Below, piece after piece: positions 1-52,949 of a DNA stretch of 64,000 nt. Location: NCBI RefSeq assembly GCF_011397635.1, contig NC_064756.1:3118922-3182921 (forward strand). The letters are read 5' to 3'. The notes beneath the pieces were generated by a model that made no database searches, had not been told where the DNA came from, and was given only the letters and a program-made list of their open reading frames with translations. The stretch's first letter is position 1. Each line of letters opens with the position of its first letter. A program made the translations under genes and the position numbers. The stretch comes from Epinephelus fuscoguttatus (Eukaryota > Chordata > Actinopteri > Perciformes > Serranidae).

Positions 1-1053
1 ACCTGAAAACACTTAATAAAACTTCCCCATTGTCCTGCTTCCCCTTACATCCATTTATTCACCCCTTAAAATAAAATAGGCAGTGTCAATTTCCTGAGAA
101 TCTAAGGGGGCATTGATCGACACTTATGGGTAGATATCAAAAACTTATTACAGCAGGGTCACTACAGGTCATAGATTGAGATGTCAAACTATGATACAGA
201 AGGTGCAGCAGGTCATCACTGCAGTGGAGTCTTCACACCATACAGGTGGTGTATTCACACATTTAAGTGGCACTCTCAATGTAATAGTATAATAAAAGAC
301 TCAAAGGGCTGTTGCAAATAAAATCAGAAGAGAGCAGCATTAACTAAACCCACAAAACCGTTTAAAGTGAGATTAACAAGCATGACAAACTAAATATCTG
401 ACACATAGAACAAAAGACACTTACAAAACATACAGGAAGTGAGATAACACAGTTCTGCAGGAAATGAAAAGTATCAAGATGTAATTGGTCTGTTGTGTCA
501 TGTGTAAAACTTCCTCAGCACTGACATCATCCTGCTGTCTGTCACAGGTTGAGGCTCAAAGTGTCCTGGAGGACACACTGCATCACTGTATGGGTATTAA
601 AATAAATTAATGAATATGTAAGTGAGTAAAAGATGTGCGACTGTATGTGACTTATTTTTGTTAATAATTAGGGTTTCCTTTTTTTTTCTTTAACACCTGC
701 CCTCAAAAATGTCTGTGCATGGCACTTGTTCTCTTAAACTGTGGAAATGATTCATTAAAAAAGCCCTTAATATGTTATAATATCTTAAGTGAATAAGCTA
801 TGTGAAGTGCACCTTGAATTCCCTTTTATTTATCCATTAAAATGATGTAGCTAAGGTATTTTAATAAGATTTTAATTGGGTTATGAAAATGGTAAAAACC
901 CTTAAAATGGACCAGAAAAGATGAAGGATATCCTTAAAGTAAAAAGATGCCTTATTTTTCAGTTAAAGTGAGCATTAACATTAGCTTTCTCGTTGATATG
1001 CATTTAAATTTATAATATTTTAACCACATATTTGGGTTTAAACTCCTTAAACT

Positions 1054-1300
1054 ACCTCTCTAATAGATTGCAATGTGTAAAGAAGGGTGATGTTCACCCC
1101 AGTTTTTGAAATATTACTACAGGTATCCCACAGGGCTCAGTATTAGGGCCAATATTGTTTTCAATTTACGTGGTTCTTTGTTTGCTTAGTGATTGTTTTT
1201 AATGTCTTTGTTCATGCTTGGCATCATTGAGAGTGAGGGTCTCCCTCGACTGATTTCACAAGTCTTAAATAAAGGTTTGAATGAATGAATGAATGAATGA
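1054..1300 (+). mobile_element. LINE fragment: reverse transcriptase scrap joined to 3' tail
   Basis: Bases 1122-1169 translate to GIPQGSVLGPILFSIY, the conserved reverse-transcriptase block of non-LTR retrotransposons. The upstream codons (about 1062-1085, NRLQCVKK) also fit that region. The open frame then ends, and after 'ttaaataaaggtttgaatg' comes a GAAT tetranucleotide tail (about 1275-1302) of the kind that ends several fish LINEs. Most of the element is missing, so this is an internally deleted, dead copy. The clade is not determined. Confidence 0.6.
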
Positions 1301-1321
1301 ATCATCACACAGAATCCTTGA

Positions 1322-1748
1322 AATTCTGTGGTTGTTGTGGTGTAGAAGGAGCAGAGCTGGTAGGTGGAGCTTTGAATTTACTGGTCCATCTATGTCCTAA
1401 CCCTCACCTTTGGTCATGAGCACTGGGTAGTGACCGAAAGAAGCTCGGAGTAGAGCCGCTGCTTCTTTGTGTCGAAAGGGGTCAGTTGAGGTGGTTCAGG
1501 CATCTGATCAGGATCCTCCTGGGCACCTCCTGTTAGAGGTGTTCTGGGCATGTCCCACTGGTAGGAGGCCCCGGGGCAGACCCAGAACACACTGGAAGGA
1601 TTATATATCTCATCTGGCCTGGGAACACCTCAGGATCCTCCAGGAGGAGCTGGAAAGTGTTGCTGGGGAGAGGGACGTCTGGGGTGCTTTGCTCAGCCTG
1701 CTGCCTCCATGACCCGGCCCCAAGTGGATGAAAATGGATGGATGGAAT
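1322..1748 (+). mobile_element. LINE-like 3' end with GGAT tail, internally deleted
   Basis: An open stretch (1467-1712) reads as a C-terminal peptide with the segments GRRPRGRPRTHWKDYISHLAWE and EELESVAGERDVW. I recognise this from memory as the end of an abundant fish retrotransposon-type repeat that finishes in a GGAT repeat, as here at 1727-1745. Compared with the copies I remember, a segment seems missing near 1440. It is not a host gene. Confidence 0.5.
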
Positions 1749-1977
1749 ATATTAAACTTTTAATGAATGTAAATGTATGTTTTAAGGTTTTCTCTATCTT
1801 AAAAAAAGGCCTGTAATCTATCTTAAACCCATCTTGGCGCCGGATGTGAATGTCCTCATGAACTGGCTGAAATCATGGGCCGCGCCTGTGTGGTGACATC
1901 ACCAAAAATCAACAATGATCCCAGTCCCCAGTCAACACAGCAGAAACACTCACAACAAAATTATCTATAATCATTAT

Positions 1978-2355
1978 TAGGGCTGCCACTAACAATTATT
2001 TTCATTGTCGACTAATCTGTCGATTATTCGTTTGATTAGTCGACTAATCATTTCATCGCAAAATGTGTTAAAATGTTGAAAAATGTCGGTCTGTCTCGCC
2101 CCAAACCCCAAAATTACGTCATCTAATGTCTTGTTTCATACTCACGCCAAAGGGTTTTAGTTCAATGTCACGGGAGAGTGTGTAAAGCTGCCAATATCTG
2201 AACGTAAGAATTATAGTTCTTACGTATTTTGGGGTGCTTTCATGGTACTTTTCCATGAAAAATGACTCAAACCGATTAGTCGACTACTTAAATAGTCACC
2301 GATTATTTTAATAGTCGATTAGTCATCGATTAGTCGACTAATCGTGACAGCCCTA
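1978..2355. mobile_element. hAT-like MITE with exact 8-bp target-site duplication
   Basis: The element starts TAGGGCTGCCAC and ends GTGACAGCCCTA, with long subterminal inverted repeats rich in 'ttagtcgactaat'. It is flanked by a perfect 8-bp duplication, ATCATTAT (1970-1977 and 2356-2363), as expected of hAT transposition. It has no coding capacity. Confidence 0.85.
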
Positions 2356-2490
2356 ATCATTATCGTTATTTCTTTTATCTTGTCACATCCAAGATAATGA
2401 ATGTGTGTTCATCTCAGGTGCAGCATGCAGAAAGGATTCAGAGTTACACACAAGAAGAAAACATGACGAGGCGTCAGGAGAAAGGTGATA

Positions 2491-2708
2491 TTTTATAACA
2501 GGTATCTATCCTTCCATTTCTGCATCATACAATCATGTCAGCACAGTGCACCCGAAACATCTGGATCAGTGTGTAAAGCAGGAGCAGCGTGAGCTCTGCT
2601 TTTATAACAGGTATCTATCCTTCCATTTCTGCATCATACAATCATGTCAGCACAGTGCACCCGAAACATCTGGATCAGTGTGTAAAGCAGGAGCAGCGTG
2701 AGCTCTGC
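2491..2708. repeat. Tandem duplication, two copies of 109 bp
   Basis: The block 2491-2599 is repeated directly at 2600-2708 without any difference that I could see by eye. It contains 'cagcacagtgcacccgaaac' in both copies. The identity points to a recent duplication or to an assembly artefact. No gene overlaps it. Confidence 0.9.
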
Positions 2709-3379
2709 ACAGAAGCTTTAATAAACAATCCTGCGCTGCACTGATATCAGTGACAGGGACAGTGACAGCTCAGCATGAAAACCTCCTCAGAGGAAACACA
2801 GGAAAGTCAAAGGTCGCCGCTCCTCTGGCAACAGCTTACTCGGTCCACAGCTGCGAAACTTGGTAGCTGAGAGGACACACACAGAGATAGCGAGACGCTT
2901 CAGAGGAAGCTTGTTTAAAGGTTTTCATGTCATCAGCATAAATAATGATCGTCTGACCAAACAGAGCGAAGAGTCCCCTTCATCATGAGTCCATCTCTTT
3001 CTGTCTGTGTGCAGCTGGACGCATGTTTACTGAGCGTGTGTTTATACGTGTGTTTAGGAAAAGGAAAAGTATTTAAAAAGCAGTGAATTCAGTCCCTAGA
3101 TATTAATTTGTAAATATTAACTGGCTCGATTAATCAAATATATCATCATGGATTATTGGTTCATATACAGTGGAGCAGCAAAACTGACAAACTGTTCATT
3201 CTGTGATAAAAGCACCATATTTGGTATTTATGAGCTTATTATATGTACAAACATCTGGTTATCGGGCGTCGCAGTCTTTTTTTTGACCACAAGAAACACA
3301 CTTATTTTTATGATAGGATGCATCTGGAGACCTTATTTACATATTTTCAAGATGGCAGCCACCTTTAAATAAAATATGC

Positions 3380-3635
3380 AAATGCAATTACTGATTAATT
3401 CAAAAAAGTAATAGGAATAAATAAATAATGAAAAGGGAAAATAAATGGGGGGATCAGAACAAAGGTAAATTCATAAAGAAGCAAATTTAAACAGAAATAT
3501 TAAGTTATGTCACATTTTAGCGATGAATTAATGCCTATATTTATATATTATTTTTGGTGCATTTGATGGCATATTAAATTATTTCTTGAGTCATATTTTT
3601 ATTTCTGATTTTGACAGTTTCCGTCCACAGAAGCA
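3380..3635. repeat. AT-rich dispersed repeat, partial copy
   Basis: The phrase order (aataaataatgaaaaggg..., tgtcacattttagcg, gattttgacagtttccgtcc) parallels the right end of the AT-rich foldback element at 22930-25141. It is probably a truncated relative. Confidence 0.4.
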
Positions 3636-3660
3636 AACGCATCTCTAAGAACCTAATGTA

Positions 3661-3690
3661 TTGGATGGATGGATGGATGGATGGATGATT
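3661..3690. repeat. (GGAT)n microsatellite
   Basis: Six to seven perfect GGAT units lie in otherwise unassigned sequence. Confidence 0.9.
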
Positions 3691-3924
3691 CTTTATTTAT
3701 GCTCTCCAATTTGCATATCACCATCTTGGCCGACATCCCAAAAGAATTAATTTTCACCCAGACTGACAGTTGTAGGGACGAGCTGTTTCCATGTTGTGAT
3801 TCAAGGTCCTGAGTGATACTGAGCGTCCACTTTATTCACAGTAAATTCACATGAATCCTGGGTAACTCTCCTCTGATCATGAGCACATGTTCGCTGGATG
3901 CTATCTGTAATTCTCAGTGCTGAA

Positions 3925-4452
3925 TTCTCAAAATATTTCGACTTACTTCTCAAAATATTTCGACTTTATTGTCAAAATATTTCGATTTAATTCTCAAAAT
4001 GTTTCGACTTCATTCTCAAAATATTTCTACTTTATTCTCAAAATATTTCGATTTAATTCTCAAAATATTTCGATTTAATTCTCAAAATGTTTCCACTTCA
4101 TTATCAAAATATTTCTACTTTATTCTCAAAATATTTCGATTTAATTCTCAAAATATTTCTACTTAATTCTCAAAATATTTCTACTTTATTCTCAAAATAT
4201 TTCGATTTAATTCTCAAAATATTTCTACTTTATTCTCAAAATATTTCGATTTAATTCTCAAAATATTTCGATTTAATTCTCAAAATGTTTCCACTTCATT
4301 CTCAAAATATTTCTACTTTATTCTCAAAATATTTCTACTTTATTCTCAAAATATTTCGATTTAATTCTCAAAATATTTCGACTTAATTCTCAAAATATTT
4401 CGATTTAATTCTCAAAATATTGACTTTATTCTCAAAATATTTCGACTTTATT
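3925..4452. repeat. 22-bp minisatellite, about 24 copies
   Basis: The unit 'ctcaaaatatttcgatttaatt' recurs every 22 bp with variants at the cga/cta and aa/at/ca positions. It reads open in places only because the unit lacks stops in some frames. There is no sign that it is coding. Confidence 0.9.
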
Positions 4453-5062
4453 CCTGTAGATTTACAATTTTATTCTCGTAATATTATAACCTCATTCTTG
4501 AAATCTATTTTTTTCCTTTAACATGACCCTAATCCTCCTCCTTCGTAAAAACAAACACCAAACACAATCATTTAAAAAAAGTCAAATTTATAGACAAACT
4601 GTGTCATGGTTATTATTTCCATTATTGATAAATCCAGTAGTGAATTCTTCCAGTTAATATATTAATCTTCACACCTTCAAACGTCTTGTTTTGTCCAAAC
4701 CCAGAAACATTCAGTTACAGTGAAACAAAGAGAGAGAAGCATCAGTGCAGCAGCTGCAGCCACTGGCTCAGCTGTGTCTTCAACAATCAATCAATCTATT
4801 GGTTACTGATCGATACCTAGTATCAGCTGTGTCCTACAGTCGCTACAGCAGCTCACAGTCATGTTAAACTCCAGAATAAAAGCAGCAGCTTGGAAAGAAA
4901 ACAGTCTGTGTGTGTGTGAACACACACTCAGTGCCCAGGCTCCGCAACCCGCTGTGTTCTTCCGCAGCAGCAGCACAGCTCCTGCGCATGCTCAGCGGGC
5001 CTCGTGGACACAGTCCCCGGTCCATATGGCGTATCGATCTCAGTATTGATGATCGGCAGGGA
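4453..5062. other. Unassigned sequence 3' of triap1
   Basis: This should hold the triap1 3' untranslated region, since that gene reads leftward and stops at 5063. I found no convincing minus-strand AATAAA here. Nothing else is recognisable. Confidence 0.4.
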
Positions 5063-5296
<234 letters not shown>

Positions 5297-5417
5297 TCAG
5301 AGGACAGACGCACACGGGGACGAAGAAACAGAAAGATGGAGGTTTTATTTCGACGGTTTCAAAACAGCAGTGGCGTCAACACGGAACTCCCCGGGACTCT
5401 CCTTGAGCCGCGCGATC

Positions 5418-5468
5418 TGATTGGCTGGTTTGAGCGCTCCGTCTGACGTGATGGCGTCACGACGTAGC
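5418..5468 (-). promoter_or_regulatory. Probable triap1 promoter: CCAAT box and CRE-like pair
   Basis: On the minus strand a CCAAT box (gccaat, 5425-5420) sits about 130 bp upstream of the triap1 ATG. Next to it is an inverted pair of CRE-like sites, tgacgtg (5444-5450) and gcgtcac (5454-5460). The block is GC-rich within AT-rich surroundings. The transcription start is inferred from position only. Confidence 0.5.
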
Positions 5469-5469
5469 A

Positions 5470-6034
5470 GAGATATCATGATGAGAGCGAGGAGTCACTC
5501 TGAGTCATATCCGAGGAACAAAGACTGTTGGACTTTTTGGTTGATGCTGCAATGAAAAAACCAAACATGATTGTAAACTGTTCGTATTTTACAGAGGCGT
5601 ATTGCTGCTACGCCTGGATAAACAAACAAACACACAAACAAAACCCCAAAAATCATGATGTAAACATTATTTTATTTTACTGACGTGTATTGCTGCCCCA
5701 TCTTTAAATGAAGTAAACAAACAAACAAACAAAAAAGAAAAGAAGAAAAAAAAACACTTTATACTTTACAGAAGTGTGTTGCTGCCATGCCTGAAAAAAA
5801 AAACAAAACAAAAAAATTAATAAAACATGACTGTAAAATCTGAACGCAAAACATTTACTAGCAGCGTACTTTATTTCTGCACTGCGGAATTACAAGTTAC
5901 GTGTACATGATGCAAATAATACTTTCAGTATCTTGTGCTATATTTTCTTAAAATCAGGCACAACATTACTTTTCACGATCACTTGTCAATGTCATGCGCA
6001 ATACTACTTGTTATATCATTTACAATATATAATG
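5470..6034. other. Intergenic AT-rich stretch with A-rich simple runs
   Basis: Several 'aaacaaacaaac' and poly-A runs alternate with a loosely repeated phrase 'gtattgctgc...' (5598, 5686, 5768), suggesting a decayed tandem repeat of about 85 bp. I see no coding signal. Confidence 0.4.
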
Positions 6035-6042
6035 TTGATTAT

Positions 6043-6360
6043 TAGGGTTGGGTACCGAAACTTGGTACTTTTTGTACTTGGTACCGATTCACTTAAAATG
6101 AATCGGTGCCAAATTTCGGTACCTGAGGTGGAGGCGGAGCGAGAGCGCATGACTCACACCTCAGACTCAGCAACAATGGTGACAAAAAAAATGTGCAGAC
6201 AAAAGTTAACGTGCAGCACTGTCCCTAAAAGTTCTCAATAAAATGTTGAAACTGAGAAGTTAAAAAGAACCGAAATACGGTACCGTTTGGTACTGGTACC
6301 GAATTCCAGATACCGGTACCGGTACCGTATCGGTTCAGTCATGAAGGGTACCCAACCCTA
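6043..6360. mobile_element. hAT-like MITE ('gggttgggtacc' termini)
   Basis: The termini TAGGGTTGGGTACC and GGGTACCCAACCCTA are inverted repeats. The flanks TTGATTAT (6035-6042) and CTGATTAT (6361-6368) match at 7 of 8 positions, as an aged hAT target duplication would. The interior is dense in 'ggtacc' palindromes. It is non-coding. Confidence 0.8.
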
Positions 6361-7320
6361 CTGATTATCAGACACAATCTGCATTTTCCCTCTATTTTAG
6401 TTTATTTTCAGTAACTCTTGTGCTGTTCTTCTGTTGTTACTTTGTTAGACACTGTTTTTTGTTGTTGTTTGTAACTCCTTAAACATTTTATATCTATGAT
6501 ATTTTTCATATTTTGCCAGATATTTAACTGTGTTGTTTTAAAAGCTGGGCCCAGTGAGTGAGCCCACTGGTTGTTACTGGTTTGTGAACATTAGTTGTTG
6601 TGACTGTAATCTGAAGCATTCTCTGGCACGGAGATAAATAAAGCTCTGTTGATATGAATTAAATATATATAACACATATACCAGAATACAAATATCTGTG
6701 ACTCCTCCCCAAATTAAACACAGTCAATTTACTCATAAAACGCAGGAAAGTTTGTGCAGGTCTCAGACATGTTGCTATGGGCTCAAACACACTCACATAT
6801 TTGGCTCAGTGAACAGGAGACACAGCCAATTTTTTTTCTCTCGTTCACTTCCATGTAAACTGAGAAGAGACATTTCCGACAAACTCACATTTCTCACACC
6901 ACAAACGTTAAAAACACATCTGCATGTTTGGCAGAATCTCCTCTCTGTGGCCCACACACTGTGTTGGCACTGGACTCACCATGTGGCTTAAAAAAATAAA
7001 GGAGTTTGAGAGGTTTAAACTTGATTAAAGGAGCTTTCTGGTCTCAACTGCGCCTCCTCCCTCTGCTCCTCAGGTGCCACCCAGCAGTTACCATAGCAAC
7101 GACTACTGACACACAAACACACACAGATGAGGAGCAAAAGCTGCTGTCGTCTCAGTTTGTAGTACAGGAAGCTGGTACTACCTGTTGTTAATAGTAATAA
7201 TAATAATAATAATAATCGATCTGAGTACTTCTTCCACCATTTGTCTATAAACCAGTGAATCTGCAACTGGTCTGTAATTTTCAAACTCAGAGGCAGAGTG
7301 AGACCTCTTCCTCCCTTGAC
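6361..7320. other. Intergenic sequence upstream of supt5h
   Basis: Nothing is recognised apart from a (TAA)n microsatellite at about 7190-7216. Short open frames on both strands lack family resemblance. Confidence 0.4.
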
Positions 7321-7333
7321 ACATCCGCCCTCC

Positions 7334-7375
7334 AAAACCCGCGAGAAACCACGTACGTTTGGAAGTCTCGCGGTT
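7334..7375. promoter_or_regulatory. Inverted CGCGAGA elements in the supt5h promoter
   Basis: The segments aacccgcgaga (7336-7346) and tctcgcggtt (7366-7375) form an inverted repeat around a 19-bp spacer. Each is close to the TCTCGCGAGA core-promoter element known at vertebrate housekeeping CpG promoters, where BANP binds. The position just upstream of the inferred first exon supports a promoter role. Confidence 0.5.
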
Positions 7376-7379
7376 CTCC

Positions 7380-7480
7380 TCCAGTGAGACGTGAGAGACA
7401 TCAGAAGAACCGAAATAAACTGATATTTCCTTTCATTGATAAAATATCGACATATAAACCAGAGGCGGGAGTTAAAGTTG
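7380..7480 (+). other. supt5h: Probable non-coding first exon of supt5h (start unknown)
   Basis: A strong donor, gtgagt at 7481, follows 'gttaaagttg'. An acceptor, gccgcag (7691-7697), lies 19 nt before the ATG. Together they imply a 217-nt intron in the 5' untranslated region. The transcription start is not visible, so the left boundary is approximate. Confidence 0.5.
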
Positions 7481-7716
7481 GTGAGTACGAGCCGCGGAGC
7501 TAACCGGCTAACATCTGATCTCAGCTGCTCCGGAGATATCCGTGTAAACTACATTAGCATGCTTTGCTAGGCCGTCCTGATTGTTGTGGCCGGATGTTCC
7601 GGCGCTGCTAGCCACATTAGCCGCTAACTAGCCGCTCCCCCTCTTTTTGATTCAAACTTTTAAGTTGAGAGTTTTGTGTTTATTCACGCTGCCGCAGTTT
7701 GCCCCGGTGCTCCAAC

Positions 7717-48916
<41,200 letters not shown>

Positions 48917-49330
48917 GAGAGGGAGGGAGAGACACACGAACACAACACACACACTGTCATGAGGATACTGTTGGCTGTACTGTCACACACACAGACGAAG
49001 GCGGACGAATTGGACTCTCTCTCAAACACACACACACACACACACACACACATTCAGGAGGAGTTCTGACATTAAACCAGTCTGACCAACACGTTTCTCT
49101 CCCTCTGTGAATCTGACTTTTTTCCAACACCATCATTAGCAGCCTCTCTTCTCTCTCCGTCTCTCCTGTGGTGGTTTTGTTTTTTAATGATCTGTTAGTT
49201 ATTCTTATTAGTGGTCTCAATCCATTTTTAGTGTTTTCTCAATGTTTTGTCAGTAATTTTTGTTTTTTTCTTGGTGGATGAGGGTAAAAAATGTAACATG
49301 TCAATAAACTGTGAATCAGTTGATCTGTTT
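48917..49330 (+). terminator. supt5h: supt5h 3' UTR and poly(A) signal
   Basis: AATAAA at 49303-49308 follows 'catgtc' and precedes a GT-rich stretch (gtttgtctccacgtgtgtttt), a normal cleavage-site arrangement. A CA microsatellite lies at 49026-49052. The end position is estimated. Confidence 0.75.
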
Positions 49331-49383
49331 GTCTCCACGTGTGTTTTTGCAGCATGTCGACTGGTGACGAGTGTTAACAGTTC

Positions 49384-50060
49384 TTTATGGAGGACAGACA
49401 CTGCCACAATGAATACATGAATAAATGACTTGATAAATTAACAGGCCAATATGTGTTGCCATTAATTAACTGATACATGCGACTTAAATTGATATATTTT
49501 TATTAACCTTTGTATTAATGAATTAATTTACTTTGCTATTTAATTTTTACTTTTTTTAATTTATTTTTCATAAAGCTTTTTTAAATTATCATTTTTTTTT
49601 ATTTTGTAATAATTTTTTATTATTTTCAAATGCTTTATTTTTAAATTAATTTATTAAAAAATGATAGAGAAACAAAAAATATGTGGGGCAGTGAATAGGG
49701 AGAAAACTGCGAAGAAATAAAATAATGCAGAAATAATTACATTGTAAAAGATGAATAATTAAAAATAAAAAAATAAACATTTTTTAAAAAAATAAAATTT
49801 GAAATATGCGATAGATAAATATTAAATATTCAAAAATATTAGAAATAAATACTTGCATTACTTGGTTGATAAATTGTGACAGATTGGTATTTCTACACAT
49901 TAGTTGCTACGTTTGGGGAAGTGAATTGGGGGAAATGAAAAGGAAATAAATACGTAAATTAATACAAAAAAAATTATTTTGTTTACAGGAAGGGAAATTA
50001 TATTGGAAAGTAAATAAATAGAGGTAATAAATATAAAGTGTTAAGAAATATTGGCTTTAT
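49384..50060. repeat. AT-rich dispersed repeat, left part
   Basis: It opens ttatggaggacagacactgc, comparable with the left end of the 22930 element. It continues through A/T-rich phrases (ttaaattgatatattttta) shared with it. No coding potential. Confidence 0.45.
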
Positions 50061-50319
50061 ATTTCTAGAGTTAAAAATCTTTGGATCTTTTTATCTTTTG
50101 TTTTATTTTGTAAAAATCTGATGAAAAACATGCCCAGTTTTTAAATGACTTAATTTAAATACTTCTATCAGTTATCACGGTTTAGAGACGCACATAACCG
50201 TTCAACTTAGGTTGTGCAGATTTTAGGGATATGAAGCATTTGAAGCACAGAGTGTAAAATGTGTTTCATGACTCGGAGGTAAAGAAAAAGATTCTGAAAT
50301 ATTGTTCACATGTTAATTC

Positions 50320-50325
50320 TTTATT
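50320..50325 (-). terminator. Minus-strand AATAAA for the 50474-50677 exon
   Basis: AATAAA on the minus strand lies about 150 nt after the stop of the exon below, supporting a real convergent gene end. Confidence 0.4.
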
Positions 50326-50473
50326 TGTTGATCTGTTCAGTTACACGTTTGATTCCTCAGAGGTGTCAGATACAAACTCTAAAGTCTGACATTCTGTATT
50401 CACATCTGTTATTAACTGCTATTAATCCCACACACAATCATTGAAGAGGATAAACAGTGAGCTGCTGTGGCTG

Positions 50474-50677
50474 TTAGCCGCAGGGCCGCTGCGGCTGCTG
50501 GTGGTCGATGGGGAAGTAGTAGAAAGGGACCCGAGAAGGGCAGGGGTGGCCGTGGGAGCGGTTCCGTCCTGAGCCAGACCCCAACGCTGGGTCCCTTTCA
50601 GCGTCGCCTTGGTGATCACAGCCAACGGTCAGGTTGCGAGACAGAGGGATCTTCACCTGAAACCACACCTCGCGGTC
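50474..50677 (-). CDS. Putative terminal exon of an unidentified gene
   Basis: Reading leftward, a strong acceptor (ctcctcctcctccctcag) at 50678-50695 opens a 68-codon frame. It begins DREVWFQVKIPLSRNLTVGC and ends FYYFPIDHQQPQRPCG, then TAA. The block is GC-rich in AT-rich surroundings, unlike nearby repeats. I do not recognise the protein, and a second open frame overlaps, so the reading phase is uncertain. Further exons would lie at higher coordinates; I could not find them. Confidence 0.4.
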   Translation of the reverse strand, partial: DREVWFQVKIPLSRNLTVGCDHQGDAERDPALGSGSGRNRSHGHPCPSRVPFYYFPIDHQQPQRPCG

Positions 50678-51269
50678 CTGAGGGAGGAGGAGGAGAGGGG
50701 AGAGTGAAAAGACGTCCAGCTGAAGGAGCAGATACGAAACACAGCAGGTAGGAAAGATCCCACGTGTTTAATATTACTGCTTGTGTAACTGCTGCTGGTG
50801 CTGCACGGGTCACTTACTGCAGCTCAGTGTGATTTTCATGTCTGGTTGAGTCCATTCTAAAATCTGTAACTCTGCTTTTCACTCAGGTGAACTTTTGTAC
50901 CGCTACCAGAAGTGTCCACACAGTGTCTGTCCACCTGTCCAACACTTTGGTCCAGAGTGAGACATCTTTACTCACCAGCGATCTGTGAGTTCATATCTGA
51001 ACTGTGGTCATGGTACAAATATATTTAAACTAGGAGCACATGGTCAGAGGCTGCGACACTTTACTTACATCAAGTTATAAATGAGATAAAATGATTTTAT
51101 TTGTGTAGTTGTTTTTATGCAAGGAGTATGAAGTGTTTTCCAGTGCACAGAGACAGGAATAAGCAACAACCACAGAATTAAAGAGTTACTTCTAAAAGCC
51201 TTCCTCAGGTAAAGTGATCTGGCTGTAACTCAAGTTCAGTTAACTCAAACTGTGTTTCATGACAGGATG

Positions 51270-52025
51270 ACAGATATGAAAATAAAAAACACCAGAGTGA
51301 TACAGAACCACCAGAAAGAAACACAAAACAGTGACAACAAGAGATTCACAACAACACACAAAGATAACCACAAAGAGACAAGAAACAGCCTCAGAGACAC
51401 AAAACAGCTGTATAAAAACATGTAAAACAACCACACAGTGACGCAAAAAGATCAGACACCACAAATCACTCAGAACGACCACAAAGGGATTCAAAACAAC
51501 TACAAAGAAATGATTAACACCTACACAGAAACCCAACACAACACACAACAACAACCACAAAGAGACTCAAAACAACCTCAGAGACACAAAACAACCAAAA
51601 GAGACAATCAATGCCTGCAAATAAACCCAAAACAACCACAAAGAGACTGACTACAAAGAGACGCAAAACAACCACAAAGAGAGACCGATTACAAAGAGAC
51701 ACAAAATGACCACAAAGAGATGCAAACAACAAAAAGATTCAAAATAACCACAGAGACCGACTACAAAGAGATGCAAAAAAACCAAAAACAAACTCAGATG
51801 CAAAATGTCCACAAAGACACAAACCAACAAAGAAACACAACAACAACAAAGAGAGACCGACTACAAAGAGATGCAAACAACAACAAAGAGAGACCGACGA
51901 CAAAGAGACGTAAAACAACCAAAAACATGCACAGGACGACCACAAAGAGAGACCGACTACAAAGAGACGCAAAATGACCACAAAGAGAGACCGACTACAA
52001 AGACACACAATCGACCACAAAAAGA
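51270..52025. repeat. Degenerate minisatellite ('acaaccacaaagagacacaaa')
   Basis: About 35 loose copies of a ~21-bp unit occur here, with variants such as 'gagagaccgactacaaagag'. Smaller blocks recur at 54365-54425 and 56985-57230. Long open frames here come from the lack of stops in the unit. Confidence 0.85.
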
Positions 52026-52949
52026 GTATCTGGCTCCAAACTGTGAATGAGTATAAGCTGAAGGAACATGGAACAGGAATAAATATCAAACGCCAGCTTC
52101 ACTCTGGGAATCACTGAGGTCAGATTGAGACAGTGGTGGGACAAGGACATGACAGCTGGACACACACTGACTCAGGGGATGAATTCAGAGCGTTTGGAGA
52201 CGAACAGAAGGAATCTGCAGATCTGTGCAGATATTTAAGAGATTAAACAGAGAGATTACTATGAGAGGACGACTACAGTCAGTGTACGCAGAAATATTCT
52301 GACTGAAGCTCATAAACGGGGCAGTGAATGAATCATGTTCAGATGATAGGAGGGCCTGCAGAGGGAGAGAGGGAAAACTACTGAATATATTAAAGTTAAA
52401 TTGGCTTTCAACTTGGAAAACACAGCACTCATGTACAAGCTCCAAGAGATGGAGAGAATTTCACTGGAAAAACTTGATGTGCGTCTTTGTCACACTCCAC
52501 ATGAAGAGCAAACACAACAGCAGCGCTGCAGACAGTACGGACACAGGGATGACAATCACTCCCAATCACTTTTTTGGACATGTCAAAAAAAATCTAATAT
52601 TTTGGAGAAAAACATATCTGAGCCTGCAAGCCTCAAACAGTGGGTGGACACAGTCACAGAGATCTTTGTAATGGAAAACATGACTTCTTCTCTGAGGAGC
52701 AGTATTCCTCAGAAAATGGGAGAAATGGACCGTCTTCAGATTCACTGAGAATATCTGAGGACAATAAAAAGACATTTAACGCATGGACTCATGAATACTC
52801 AACTGGTGTGCCTCCACACAGTGTTCTCTGTGGGCTTTAGGTTTTGTCTACACATCTAAAATGATCTGAAATAATAAAGAGGCGCAAAACAACTGCAACT
52901 CTCCAAGATCCACTCATTATTAAAAGTCTGTGTCATCCAAGAGACACAA

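Noticed and set aside
3969-4166. Open frame in the 22-bp minisatellite
   Set aside because: The repeat unit lacks stops in some frames; the peptide is just the unit repeated.
51240-52089. Cys/Phe/Val-rich minus-strand frames
   Set aside because: Complement of the 'acaaccacaaagagac' minisatellite.
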